Made by a program: the position numbers and the translations under genes. Positions 10,601-20,245 of a DNA stretch of 64,000 nucleotides are shown piece after piece (position 1 is the stretch's first letter; each line of letters begins with the position of its first letter). The notes beneath the pieces were generated by a model, which was not told the origin of the DNA, did no database searches, and saw nothing but the letters and a program-made list of their open reading frames with translations. The stretch is taken from the NCBI GenBank assembly GCA_033064195.1, contig JARBJD010000124.1:1-64000 (forward strand), written 5' to 3'. Source of the DNA: Blattamonas nauphoetae (Eukaryota; Preaxostyla; Oxymonadida).

Positions 10601-12071
10601 CTCTGAGATGCTTCTCAAAATCTCTACTGTAGTTTTTATTCTTCACCTGGAATCCTCTAGACTGACAGTATGGACAGAGTTTGTATCCAGTGATTTTCTC
10701 AGGGTCAACAATGAACATCACATGGACGAGTGTGGCTGTTAGTGGAATCATCAGAATGGGAAGAACACGAGCATCATCATTTTCGTTGACATACGATTGG
10801 CTCAGGAAGTATTTCTTCTTGTCTTCGTCGTACTCATAAATGTGAATGGTAATGTTGAATCTTTGCATCGCTTTCTCTATGTCACATGCAATATCAAAGC
10901 CAGGATAATTGCGTAAGTGTTCAGTAAGCTGGTGTGGTCGAAGGTGTGTGAGATTCTCAAATTCTGCAAACAATCGTTTTGCTTCAACGTTTCTCATATT
11001 GATTGATATCTTCTTACCTGGAACTTCAGGAAGTGTGAGGAATGACAGAGACTGAAAGAAGCAGATGTTGAACTCAGAATCAATGTACCGAACATTCCTC
11101 GTTTTGATGTGTTCAGTGAGAATGGCATTTGCTTTTCCTGCTACTGGGAATCGATAGACTGCAACAAGAATAGAGTGGAATGCGATGTACATTGTCTTCG
11201 TATCCATCAGTGTTCTCTCCTGTGATTCTTTGATGAGATTGATCGCATATTTTGAATACTCATTGATGTCTGCTTCACTTCTGATCACTGTTGGGAAACT
11301 CTTCGATGTGTTCTCCAATTCTGGTCTGAAGTCATTGTAAGTTGTCTCATCTTTGTCTTTTCTCTCGATGATCTTTCCAAAGTCAATGCTGATCTTGAAT
11401 GGATGATCCTTCTCTTTGTCGAATACTGCTTTGATGAATGTTGTGATTTCTTCAACATTCTTCAGATGATTGTGGAAGTACAACTGATATGGTTTTCCAT
11501 TATCTTCAACCTTCTCGACCTCATTCTTTTTGAACTTCCTTCGTGCATCCATGAGACAAGAATTGAATGCTGCTTTGTCGCGTGGTTCAGCTAGTAATAT
11601 ACATTCTTCAAATCCATCAAATGTCTGCACTTGTCTCTTTTCCATTTGTTCATTTTTCTTTTGAATGATCAACAGATTCTTCATCCAATGATCCATCAAC
11701 TTCTCTTCAATTGATTTCAGCTTCCACGTCATTCTGAACACTTGCTTTTTCAGTTCATCTTTGTTCACTCTTGGATTTGCTTTCATGTTCTCAATAATCA
11801 TTCGGTGAGCAAGTCGATCTTCTGATGCCATCTGTTGTCGAAGTTTAACTTGTTCAATAAAATCTGGAATGAGATTGAGATCGAGGTTCTTTATTGGATG
11901 TGGAAACTCGAGATCTGTGTGTTGAAGCATATTCAGGAGAAATGATCTGTGATGTTGATAATTCTTACTGACGGGATTATACGTTCGACCATCACTAAAT
12001 TGAAATTGTGTATTCGGAAAGAGGTTTCGAATTTCTTGAATTCTATCCTTGATTGGTTTTAGCAGTGTCAT
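7644..12071 (-). CDS. Polinton protein-primed DNA polymerase B with HNH domain (1475 aa)
   Basis: The protein replicates the element. In order I see: an OTU-like cysteine-peptidase-type segment near residues 320-450 (motif FNICFFQS), a CxxC..HxxxC zinc finger near 465-495, an exonuclease motif DFE near 545, an HNH endonuclease-like domain near 890-930 (CxxC, LDRID, CCxxC, N), polymerase motif A DFNSLYPS near 1015, motif B KTNLNGSYG near 1205 and motif C GDTDS near 1312. Polymerase, exonuclease and zinc finger follow the known Polinton plan. The HNH domain sits between the exonuclease and motif A, where the protein-priming insertions of this family occur. The length exceeds that of many Polinton polymerases because of the N-terminal region. 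The AT-rich start motif lies at 12,072-12,089. Confidence 0.92.
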   Translation of the reverse strand: MTLLKPIKDRIQEIRNLFPNTQFQFSDGRTYNPVSKNYQHHRSFLLNMLQHTDLEFPHPIKNLDLNLIPDFIEQVKLRQQMASEDRLAHRMIIENMKANPRVNKDELKKQVFRMTWKLKSIEEKLMDHWMKNLLIIQKKNEQMEKRQVQTFDGFEECILLAEPRDKAAFNSCLMDARRKFKKNEVEKVEDNGKPYQLYFHNHLKNVEEITTFIKAVFDKEKDHPFKISIDFGKIIERKDKDETTYNDFRPELENTSKSFPTVIRSEADINEYSKYAINLIKESQERTLMDTKTMYIAFHSILVAVYRFPVAGKANAILTEHIKTRNVRYIDSEFNICFFQSLSFLTLPEVPGKKISINMRNVEAKRLFAEFENLTHLRPHQLTEHLRNYPGFDIACDIEKAMQRFNITIHIYEYDEDKKKYFLSQSYVNENDDARVLPILMIPLTATLVHVMFIVDPEKITGYKLCPYCQSRGFQVKNKNYSRDFEKHLRECKEIDGKHVKKISLDKTPRPYVPHILNNRTYEFLMAHKRQDEFKPTQYYITYDFETMEDLILDNLFSDDNTQLISHLKPLSVASAIKTKSGVKSIYFDLRNGKDFVKQWIRQLFKYAETVRVDNSYKDPEIPSQNEVSVIGFNSSRFDINLIFRDLVDKDWKVVSFLGSTTKYKQVLIRHEKTQQVLRFIDMMSYTGPMTLDNAVKAFGGNTLAESSTPCKGKTILQKSFFAYESFDSSDYDTVLSKQEPFSKYEFYSSLNNIEMSDSDYQLYLDDWNKQGFKNRWDYLKFYNIRDVECMIAPLDNLIDLNFQYKVDMLHNLSLSANASAIKYACAYKDFDIDDDFNGVDQSGEIKITKQYWKFKVASYIYQDQKAHRNTTKNVTESDYEWFVQQCKRVCYICKSHFSQAVRPTLDRIDNSKGHSKENVKICCDYCNTYKSDKDEHLTRLRIQLKKYCIWKSLPMTLTHEQTYHKLRAAVTGGLSNVQHRQNIKDVTPINHFKYEDGKVISKDTEHKMTHVCGVDFNSLYPSAFSSIKNKNNPYTNHRMYMPGRCLYTLTSGGFEASSKTATGDKECRKIIEDKNQKTLFVAELKGHIDEKHINEFINFPPIFRNIIVNTTEENIGEKTYSLMKKHGLKTDDKQRKLTQLLSTHDQYMFFSTYYLWFLIDYCHFIIDDIKSVMVFSRHAGFEPFVTSFMNDRIEAMKVGNKGKEQFCKTNLNGSYGYDGMNTEKYNSITICNEKRTYLKQMMKGFVATREINEDNYIVIEDREKASCKTCLQEAVFTLDNAKFWYLNFIYNFMYKCLDMNKIHFCEGDTDSAYWAISGDPNAGIHQQFEHVIADKEFYDAHKNEWFPNPEKGVDDEKKLLGLAIEKEGEQMICLAPKCHSLDEKCKIKGVSLKKTNITSDDYVKCLNGEKTVTTTLNFQTRRIVSEDDSNGFEIAKIQQQKLSLSGIHLKAIVLENESCPPFIHGLKATDYIIE

Positions 12072-12114
12072 TTACTACAAAATAAAAAATCAGAAAATAC
12101 AAAAAGTTGAGCGT

Positions 12115-12504
12115 TTATTTCTGTTTTCTCAGATGGGGCTTTTTCTTAGCAGTCAGCCATGCATCAAGTCTAATTCTGAACACTTCACTTCCACCAATCT
12201 CTCGATATGTGAATGGAACCAGAACTTTGGTGTACTCACCTACGAGCTCACAATTGTATTTCTTCAGTTCATTTTCGACGAATGATTGAGTATAGTGTCG
12301 ACGTTTCGCTAAGTGAGGTCGGTTTCCTTGATTCCACAACTTTGGTTTTATTCGCCATTGAACTCCCTCATGAACATACGTCACCGGCACATTATTTCTG
12401 ACATACTCAGAGACTAACGAACAGTTCTCTTCTCTCATTGATTCAATTAATGCTTGTTCTGAACATACTCGACGTCTTTCTTTGTACATCGCAGTTGGAT
12501 TCAT
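12115..12504 (-). CDS. Two-repeat protein of the element (129 aa)
   Basis: The 129-residue product contains two copies of a roughly 60-residue repeat with the pattern ENC.L..EY (first copy) or NCEL..EYTK (second copy), then a TY or FTY segment, a Trp, and a terminal RPH or KPH motif. A longer three-repeat paralog lies at 14,210-14,803. Such short repeats containing conserved Cys, Trp and His resemble DNA-binding or endonuclease-associated repeats of large DNA viruses, but I cannot name the family. It has the variant start motif TTTAATTTGTATTAAATG, shared with its paralog. Confidence 0.6.
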   Translation of the reverse strand: MNPTAMYKERRRVCSEQALIESMREENCSLVSEYVRNNVPVTYVHEGVQWRIKPKLWNQGNRPHLAKRRHYTQSFVENELKKYNCELVGEYTKVLVPFTYREIGGSEVFRIRLDAWLTAKKKPHLRKQK

Positions 12505-14209
12505 TTAATACAAATTAAAAAACTCAAACATAAATTTTCTTTCGTTGTTTTCTCAGTTTTGGATTTGTCGCTGAAATCGAGGATCAATGGGTTCGATCAA
12601 TCATTTCTCGAAAGTGATAGTTTCGTTCTGATTCAGTGCGTTTTAGATTCTCCTGCACTCCAGGATCATCGTGGTATGCTTCGTTTTTTGGATTTTCCGA
12701 ACTTTTGCAGAGATATTCGAGGTTTCAGGATCGGTCGTGGATCTCGGTACTTTTACGGAAAAAGGAGTATGCCACTCTCATTTCTCTCTTTTTTCAGCTC
12801 TGTTTTGTCTGTTTTGATTGAATTGTCACTTCATTTTCACTAGTTACCATTTCATTTTGACGACCACTTCCATCTTCGTTTTTTCGTTGTTTATCCATAA
12901 TATCCACTTCATTCATGTTTCTTTCTCTTAATCTTGTTCTCAAATACAACACACTAATTTCCGTTTACTGAGTTTTCCGAACTTTTACCGAGATCCGCCA
13001 TTCAACGGCTCACTTCATATCTCGGAATTTTTCCGGAAAATCCAACATTTCACATACATTTTTGAGCACTTTTTGTTGTTGTTAAGAGAGAAAAACCGGA
13101 ACACAAGCGACCTTTTCACTATTGGTGTCACATTTCACACCATTTTCACGATCGTCAATTTCCCTCTCAGTTTCATACTTGCCCGTTTCATTGTTGGTTG
13201 TTTTGCTTTCTTTTACTCTGTTTTTGTGAAAAAGTTGATGAAAACTCGACTAAAATGATGTGCTAGTGAAGTGAGAACGGCCCACAAAATGGAAGTGATA
13301 TGAGCAAAATGAAGAGGAATGGTGAAGAGATCAAATGTGAAATGGGGAGAGAAAGTGATGAAATGAAAGGGACTACAGTCGGTTTTGAAGTGACAAAAAC
13401 GGTCAAAAGTTGTGAAGTGAAAACATGAAAAAGTGACTTTATGGGAGAACTATCCGACAAAATCTCCTCAAAATTTGAGCACACCTTACTCATACCGTGA
13501 GAAAGAAGGATTTGCAGTGAAAATCGGATTCAAAAATCCATAGTGTCAAAATGTTGGTGCAAGAGTGTCGTCAGAGGTGTGATCGAAGAACCGTCCATAA
13601 AAAGTGAACTATAGGTGATGTACAACCAGAATTCTCAAAAAAGGGTTGTTTAGTGATGATTGCGAAGTGGTTAAACGGAAATCAATGAGAAATGAAAATT
13701 GGTGAAAAATTGTGAAAACGATCGTGTGTCGAGGATCGTTAGAACCGAATGACGCGAATACCTATCAACTACCGATTTAACATGTTTTGAGACCATTAGA
13801 GGGTGAAAAGTGACGTGTAGGAGAAGAGCGAGACGTCACTTTCTCCTCCTTAAAAATTTTGTCATTTTCAAAATATGTTGTGGGGTCGGATCTAACTTTT
13901 TTTTCAAAAGTGCTTTTTTCCTAAAATTTCACCTATCAAAATCAATTTTGTAATTTTAGAACGTGTTTGAACACAATTTGAGACATAAAGGTGTTCATAG
14001 TGGCGAAATCCGAACATCGACTTTTTCGTCACTTTTTCGACCTAAGTCCGGTACACAGCTCGACGAATTCTCAACCGATTTTCATCTGGATTGTTTTGAT
14101 CGATGACCGACAGTGTCTCCGAGATTTTAGAATTTTTTTCAGAATTGTTCGAAATGGTTCAACTGTTGGATTCGACTGATTTGTGGTCAAAAATAGATTT
14201 TCAGTATTT
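12505..14209. other. 1.7-kb noncoding stretch with two hairpin-like repeats
   Basis: No convincing gene is seen. The longer open frames here are short and unlike known proteins. Two similar imperfect inverted repeats occur at 12,693-12,764 and 12,973-13,040: each begins TTTTCCGAACTTTT and ends with the near-complement of that sequence after a 20-30 bp loop. The rest is AT-rich with runs of T and A. It may hold control or replication sequences of the Polinton, or the remains of another insertion. Confidence 0.5.
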
Positions 14210-14803
14210 TCATGACCTTTCATGGTACTTTCTCAAGTGAGGTCGGTCTCCAAAATACAACCAATTGTCCAAGCGAACGTAATACTCATTCCCTGATTGT
14301 AAATAGCGATATTTGAATGGCTCAAGTACCTTTGTGTATGTTCCAATGAGTTCACAATTCTCTTTTTTCAATTCATTTTCAACAAACGATTGTGTGAATC
14401 TTTTTCGTTTATTCTGATGAGTTCTGAATCCTTTCATCCATTTTGATGGGATCACTATCCATTCAATTCCTTCGTGTCGATATGTTACTGGAGTACTAGA
14501 ATGAGTGTATTCAGAAATGAGTTCACAATTTTCATTTTTCATTGATTCAATTAGCTTCTCTTTTGTACAACAATTTGTTACTCGAAGATATCTCTGACGA
14601 TTCGTATGTGGTCTAGATCCTTTGACGAAACTATGAACGTACACTCGATAAATCTCATCAGGTTTTTCTTCGAGATAATATTCGAAAGTGCTCGCCGTGA
14701 GATATGTAGTTCCTTGTCGATTGATAGTTGGAGGTGATTTCATTTTCAAATTTTCTTTTTCCAAAATTTCCAGTAGTTGTGTTGGTGTCAAGACGCTGCT
14801 CAT
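14210..14803 (-). CDS. Three-repeat paralog at the Polinton edge (about 197 aa)
   Basis: Three tandem units of about 60 residues match the two-repeat protein at 12,115-12,504. Each has an E(N/K)... L helix, an EYT..(T/P) segment, a Tyr/Trp-rich strand and a G.RPH or GFRTH ending. The last two units are most similar to the two units of the shorter protein, so the genes arose by duplication plus gain or loss of one unit. The ATG at 14,803-14,801 is preferred because the motif TTTAATTTGTATAAAATG, shared with the paralog, ends at it. It is the outermost gene before the host array. Confidence 0.6.
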   Translation of the reverse strand: MSSVLTPTQLLEILEKENLKMKSPPTINRQGTTYLTASTFEYYLEEKPDEIYRVYVHSFVKGSRPHTNRQRYLRVTNCCTKEKLIESMKNENCELISEYTHSSTPVTYRHEGIEWIVIPSKWMKGFRTHQNKRKRFTQSFVENELKKENCELIGTYTKVLEPFKYRYLQSGNEYYVRLDNWLYFGDRPHLRKYHERS

Positions 14804-15111
14804 TTTATACAAATTAAAAAATTGAATAAAAAAAGAAATCGACTTTGTTTTCTGAAAGTACTCAAAATTTGCTTCAAAAAAGACGCTTCAAAACGAGGTC
14901 ATTTTTTGACAATTATTTTCGAATTTACAGCAAAATATTGACTACTCTGAAATGTCAATATTTCAGTAGTAAGTGAGATGGAAATTCGAATGAGTCATAT
15001 TAAAAAAAATCAATTGGCTTTGAGATTCAAATTGATTTCTCGTTCCAATTCTCCTAGGAGTATCACCTATGGCAATCTGGTTCCCATTTCGTCTATATCA
15101 CTACTGTCCGA

Positions 15112-17550
15112 CGTCAAAAGACTGAAGCAAATTGTCGAAACTGACGGATTCACTCCCTGGTGTATTCAGCCTCGCTTGAACCTGGGACCAACTCTTGAAA
15201 AGCGAGCAGATGAAGTGATTGCGAGCGGTGATGTGATTGGGCAGTCCATCTCCCACAATCTGATTGTTCTGGACAGCCCGCAAGCCGACCCGCACAACTT
15301 CACAACAGCCTACGCTTCACCGCGTGCTGAAGAGATCGTTGCAGAGAAGTGGACGACGAAGCTGAAAGTGCAGCACAAATTCCTCGACGATCCTGCGCAT
15401 CGTTACTCATCCGATGAACTCACCAACCTCATGATCCCCTCTCTCTTCCAACGGCTGACCAACTGCGCTGTTCGTCAGGGAGCACAATTTTCGAAAATGA
15501 AGATCGGAGGCAAGAAAATCAAAGCCACTCGAAATCAGCGCTTGTCGTTTCCTCCAACACCGACACGAAGTGGAGTGGACTCGAGCAGGACATGCGACAC
15601 ACTGCACGCCTTCCTTCCAGACATGGCCTTGTTCGAATGTTCAGCTAAGAACAGATTCGACGACAGGCTGTGGGGCCGATTCTTCGTCAATGCGATGGAA
15701 GACGCACATTTCCCGAGCGGACCAGTTGAGAAAGAAAAAGGGAAGTTCGTCAACAAAAAGAAAGAAACACCAAATCCGATTGAAGTAGAAGTCGGGGGAA
15801 TCACTTCGAACAGCAGTGTAACTCCATCTGAAGAACAAAGCACTTGTCAGCACGGACGTCGAAACGCAAAACGAGCGTGCACCGCAACCATTCATCACTT
15901 CTTCACCTTCCACCTCGTCCCACACAGCTTGTACAACGCAGGCTTCGAGTCGATTCTGCTGTTCTTCCGAGTGGACTCCACAAACAAGATCGACTCGCTG
16001 GGCGTTCATTTCCTGAAGTCGTCGATTGGAGATGGGGAGGAGATCGATGAAGCCGGAGCGAATGCGATGATGGCGTGGCTGGTTCTGCCGAGGGGCGTAG
16101 TGCAGAAGTTGATCTTGGAATTGATGACTGGTCCGACGGGGAAATCTCCACTGATTATGATGAGGATGACCGGGATAGTTCAGAGGGCGAGGAGTCGACA
16201 TCAGACGACTGGAGACGAGAACTCGAACAGGCAGACGAGCAACCAACGTGGCGCGATCCTAATTAAACGGAACCAACCACTTCGGATATGGCAGACCAAC
16301 TTGACACGTGGAGCGAGAGGATTTGGATCAAGTTGGAGGCAATTGGGAACACATGTTCTGCCAGAGCTACTTCCCTAAGTCCTTACGCAGCGCTTGAGTT
16401 TGAAGAGCCATCACCATTTCTGGTCGATTGCGACGATTGCCTGGGACAGATGATGCTTCCGTTCGAGAAGGTCGGCGAGTTGCGGGAGAGGATTCGGCGA
16501 TCGTTCCCAGCGATTCATCCTTCCCTCCTCAGCCTTCACCCACCCACTGAGAAATCACGTCCACAACTAATGATGGAGCTGTGTCTGTTGGTGATCCAGC
16601 AGGAACTGGAGCTGTTCTGGCAGATGCTGAGTCTGCCCAACATGCCCGAACCAGATTTCGACTCATCTTTCGGGTTCTCATTCTGCGGACTGCAAATGAT
16701 TCTCCAAAAGTTGGAGTTGTTCATCAAGTACAGCGTCAATTTCCAGCGAGATCTCCGCTTGTTTGCAAAACTGCTGCTCTACAGAGCTTCTGATGTCCAG
16801 GCTCGCATTGCTACGATCAAAGGAGGTCTTGTGTCTTCAACTCACATTGACATTCTGAACTGGTGTCACCTGACCATTTGGAGGGACACTCACCCCAAAA
16901 TGAAAGATGGTCCATCGGAGTCTCGAATAATGCAGATGGAGGATGAGCTGAAAGCACTTGATCAATCTGTGATGAAGCCGATGTACGATTCACCATCAAT
17001 CCCCAAAGATGCCGGAGACCGGACAACACCGAATGATTCCAAAGTATCCCCACAATTGCTCGCGCAGCGAGAGATTCTCCTGAAGCAGAGAGAATCCATC
17101 CTTCATCGTGCATGGACGCTTTTTGACTTTTTTGGTTCGCTGGCCATGACTCTTCCAGCGAGCACTCTGACACCACAAACAATCGCCAGTGCTTACCAAC
17201 CGATGAGCACAGTTTGGAAGGACAGAAAGGAGACAGATGTTCTGAAAGCGATGCGATATGTGAGTGCGATCATCGGAGTTGTGGAGCAGAACTATTTCCA
17301 AACACTCGTCCAAAGCAGGCCTCTCAACTACGACACATTGGAAATCGAAAGAGTGAAGTGCCTCGAAACATTTCTGAAGCTCCGGGAGTATCTTACACCA
17401 ACCCTCACTCTCGAATTGAACTATCTCTGTGGCTTGGGTCAGAAGATCAAGGAACGAAAGGAGAACTCGCGGATCCACAAGCCAAATGTGCAGAATAGTC
17501 TGGTGACTATCGAGAAGGTTACAGTCAGATTTGACACAATAGGCAAATAA
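15112..17550 (+). pseudogene. RHS/Crinkler-like gene copy 0, truncated
   Basis: From about 15,112 this matches the C-terminal two thirds of the intact-looking region of copy 1 (36,780-40,077), starting at the segment with the motif VETDGFTPWC. The N-terminal P-loop half is absent, cut off where the Polinton side begins. Relative to copy 1 it also lacks roughly 900 bp in the middle, and the two remaining open segments (to about 16,378 and from about 16,288) are in different frames, so it is a relic. Its last 700 bp are nearly identical to copy 1, which points to recent duplication or gene conversion. It ends in TAA at 17,548-17,550, about 150 bp before helical-repeat copy A, the same order as in copy 1. 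Confidence 0.75.
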
Positions 17551-17679
17551 TTTCGTCTGGTTTGAACGAGATTGGTGATTCAATCAGAGCGGTTTACTTC
17601 ATTTCAACTTGAAAATGTCATGATTAGAGCATATTTTTCGAAAAATCCAGAAATCAAAAGAGTCCCTTGAAAACAGCAC

Positions 17680-17704
17680 GGATTAAGGGGGTGATCCATC
17701 CTTC
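17680..17704 (+). promoter_or_regulatory. Conserved leader before helical-repeat gene copies
   Basis: The block GGATTAAGGGG followed by RTGATCC lies 15-25 bp before the ATG of all three copies: here, at 40,257-40,281 and at 47,731-47,755. The sequence further upstream differs in copy C, so this short block may be a promoter or 5' leader element kept by selection or carried by conversion. Confidence 0.5.
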
Positions 17705-18775
17705 ATGCCACCAAAACACAAATTGGGGAGAAAACGCAGTAAAACGCAACCTACTCCTCGCGCTAACCGTGTTCAATCTTCGAATCTACACGAACCAATC
17801 GTTCATTCAACATTTCATGAATCCATCGAAATCAACGACGAATCCTCACATGATTTACCTCCAATAACAACAACAGCTGATGCATTCACAATCACTGCCT
17901 ATGATCGCAAATATATCCAAATTTCAAAGCAAATCCTGCATCACGAAATGAAAAGACAGCGAATCACCGTTAGGACTAAATCGGAGCAACCACATTTGGA
18001 GAATGACGAGACCGCTCTTCCCGCCCCAATCACGTCAGATTGGAGATTGGTCTTGCAGGATTCGATCACAACCAAAGATCTGCGGCAAGGGTGTCTCTCG
18101 CTCTACGATCACGTCAACTCTGCCCTGTTTCTGTCCCAAACCGAAATAAATCATGCGATCCGATTCCTGCAATATGCAAAAATGCACATGGAACATTGTC
18201 GCAAGCCCGACAACCAACTCCTCGAGCTATTTTTCTGGAAAACAAAAGACTATTACACGAAACTGATCTCGTCGTTGATCAACCTTCTCTCGCTTCCATC
18301 TGACACTCTCCGAACAGCAGCTCTCGCATTCTTCGATGTTGGCAATCGTTTTACATCAAGGGACTTCGAAATTGAAATCGCTGCAACAGGATTGTTGCCT
18401 CAACTCTTCTCCGTCCTGAAACCAGACGAAATTCCGCTGAACGACGCAACGATGGAGTTCCACCGACATCTCACTTCGATTGTGGACAGTTTTCTCTCCT
18501 TTGCCTCACCTGAGAAAATATGCAGCCATCTCAAAGACGAAGCGAGAGCATCCAAAATCAGCGAACCCATTTTTACATCGTTCTGCTCGTATCTTCAGTA
18601 TCTCATCGATGCACCTGTTTCGCACCCTGATCATCACTCCGGTTTCACATTTCTGTTGGGCATGACACAATTCAACCCATCGCACATCGATCAGCACTGT
18701 GGTTCCTCCTCTGCCACCGTCAAGCACTATTTTTGGGATGTTCGACGGAAACTTTACAACGAGCTGAATTCACTA
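17705..18775 (+). pseudogene. Helical-repeat protein copy A, first segment
   Basis: This is the N-terminal third of a 921-residue protein family whose intact members are copies B (40,282-43,047) and C (47,756-50,527). All start MPPKH followed by a basic stretch, then alpha-helical HEAT/ARM-like repeats, including a segment with LLSLPSDTLRTAA. Segment 1 stops at a TA where a pogo-like transposon is inserted. Segment 2 resumes at 22,298, and removing the transposon plus one TA restores the frame and matches copies B and C. A second split, by a 6.9-kb element, separates segment 2 from segment 3 (30,484-30,886). The nucleotides of about 17,960-18,540 are almost identical to copy B, while flanking parts are less similar. 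Confidence 0.85.
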
Positions 18776-18922
18776 TAGTCAGGACAAAACCCGATACTTT
18801 GATTTAACCCGATACCATCCGTGGGACCGCTGGTGTCCATCATTTTTTTGTTGATGACATTTCCTCCACAATCACTTTTCATCATTTCATCTTTTTGTTT
18901 TCAAGTTGAAGAATGAGTATTA

Positions 18923-20168
18923 TAGATCCACTCAAAACCCGGAATTTCTCCTAAACCCGGAACATGGGGGTTGAAAGATACATATTGGGCAAACTAATAG
19001 CGGTGTTAGAAAACCGCAAACCGTTAGAAAACCGCAACCAGCGTGATAAACCCGCCACTTCATTCATGTATTATTATGTTTTTCTCATGGTCTCTACAGA
19101 AGGAATGAATGAGTTTTCTGGAAAAATGGTGAAAACAAAAATCGTTTGGGAGAAGTGTAATTCACCGCAATGGGTCATGATTCAAACCAAAGTCTAAGAT
19201 TCCATGCACAAGACTTGATTCGCGAGATTCCCACATAGTTGATGTTTCAACCAACACATGGAGATCTTTGTCAAGACCATTTGATCGAAGGAAGGACGAT
19301 TCAGAGACTTTACGTGATTTAGTCTCCAAGGAAGAAACAAAGTGATGAAACTGAATTAAACCACATTTATCACACATTTTGAAGGAAATCATTGACTTGG
19401 ACAACAATGAATCCCGAAAGGAGTGGGATTCGATGACAAAGCACCATCTGAAGAATGATCAGGTTAAATTTCGTCACTTCACGATGATTTGGGATTAATT
19501 TTTTCAAAAGAAGTGATAAAAAAAGAATATAGTGTGAAGAAATAGTGAAATTGCGAGATTATGATGAAGATCGTCCGGTTGCGGTTTTTCCAACACACGT
19601 TGCGGGTTTCTAAACGCGGGCGGTTTTCTAACACTACTATAAGAAAAAAATAAAATTTGAGAATTATAGACCGACGCAAATCAGAGAAACCCTCAAAATA
19701 CCTCTTTTGGACCTGTTTGAATCAGGAGAACTGGTCATATCTTCACAACCTGTGAACCGATTTTGATGAAAATTTTCACAAAAACGTTTTTTTGATGAAA
19801 CGAACAATTTGAGAAAACATTGGAGAAAAAATGCTGGATATTTGGGAAAATAGAAAAAAACCCATATTTTTCTCGAGAAAAAAGTCTTAGAAAAAAATAT
19901 CTTTCATTTTTTGAGCAGCTTTTGTCGAGATGTTTACGATAACAATGCACTTTATTTGGTGCAAAACGGATGGCTGGTTGTGGAGAAACGATCCAAAAAA
20001 GTTGAGAAAAATGTAGGCATTGTTGCTGTATACAGTATTTTGAGGGTTTCTCTGATTTGCGTCGGTCTATAATTCTCAAATTTTATTTTTTTCTTAGTTT
20101 GCCCAATATGTATCTTTCAACCCCCATGTTCCGGGTTTAGGAGAAATTCCGGGTTTTGAGTGGATCTA
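18923..20168. mobile_element. Long-TIR element B nested in transposon A
   Basis: The right arm (20,035-20,168, 134 bp) is the near-perfect reverse complement of the left arm. The left arm is itself split by element C into 18,923-18,997 and 19,643-19,701. The ends begin TAGATCC and contain AAACCCGGAA twice, 18 bp apart. Flanking TTA (18,920-18,922 and 20,169-20,171) is duplicated, which fits the TWA duplication of PIF/Harbinger-type MITEs. There is no transposase. Without C the element is about 0.6 kb, a foldback-like MITE. Confidence 0.85.
18998..19639. mobile_element. TIR element C nested in the left arm of B
   Basis: The ends begin TAG and contain GTTAGAAAACCGC; the left end has two AAAACCG copies spaced 18 bp apart. 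TAA is duplicated (18,995-18,997 and 19,640-19,642). The intact right arm of B shows the empty site, confirming a 3-bp TAA duplication. No protein is recognised in its 0.64 kb, so it is a non-autonomous MITE. Confidence 0.85.
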
Positions 20169-20245
20169 TTAAACGATCATCATTTGAAAACCAGAACTGG
20201 TAATTGTGAATGTTGATGAAGTGAAATGTGATCAGACCCACAACA

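Larger units (their letters stand above)
1..15000 (-). mobile_element. Polinton/Maverick element, left end outside the window
   Basis: A block of closely packed genes, mostly on the minus strand, combines a protein-primed DNA polymerase B, a retroviral-type integrase, a packaging ATPase and a candidate double jelly-roll capsid protein. That set defines Polintons/Mavericks, virus-like self-synthesising elements. The long genes recognised here are open, so the visible part looks largely whole and probably young. The left terminal repeat is outside the window. The right end must lie between the last gene start (14,803) and 15,112, where a truncated host gene copy begins; I could not identify a terminal inverted repeat or target duplication there. 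The end coordinate given is approximate. Confidence 0.85.

Noticed and set aside
15641-17583. Long minus-strand frames opposite the RHS-like relic
   Set aside because: They mirror the conserved plus-strand coding frame seen in copy 1 and show no domain of their own.
18991-19642. A 2-bp TA duplication for element C
   Set aside because: The intact opposite arm of B shows the empty site as AAACTAAGAAAA, which requires a 3-bp TAA duplication.
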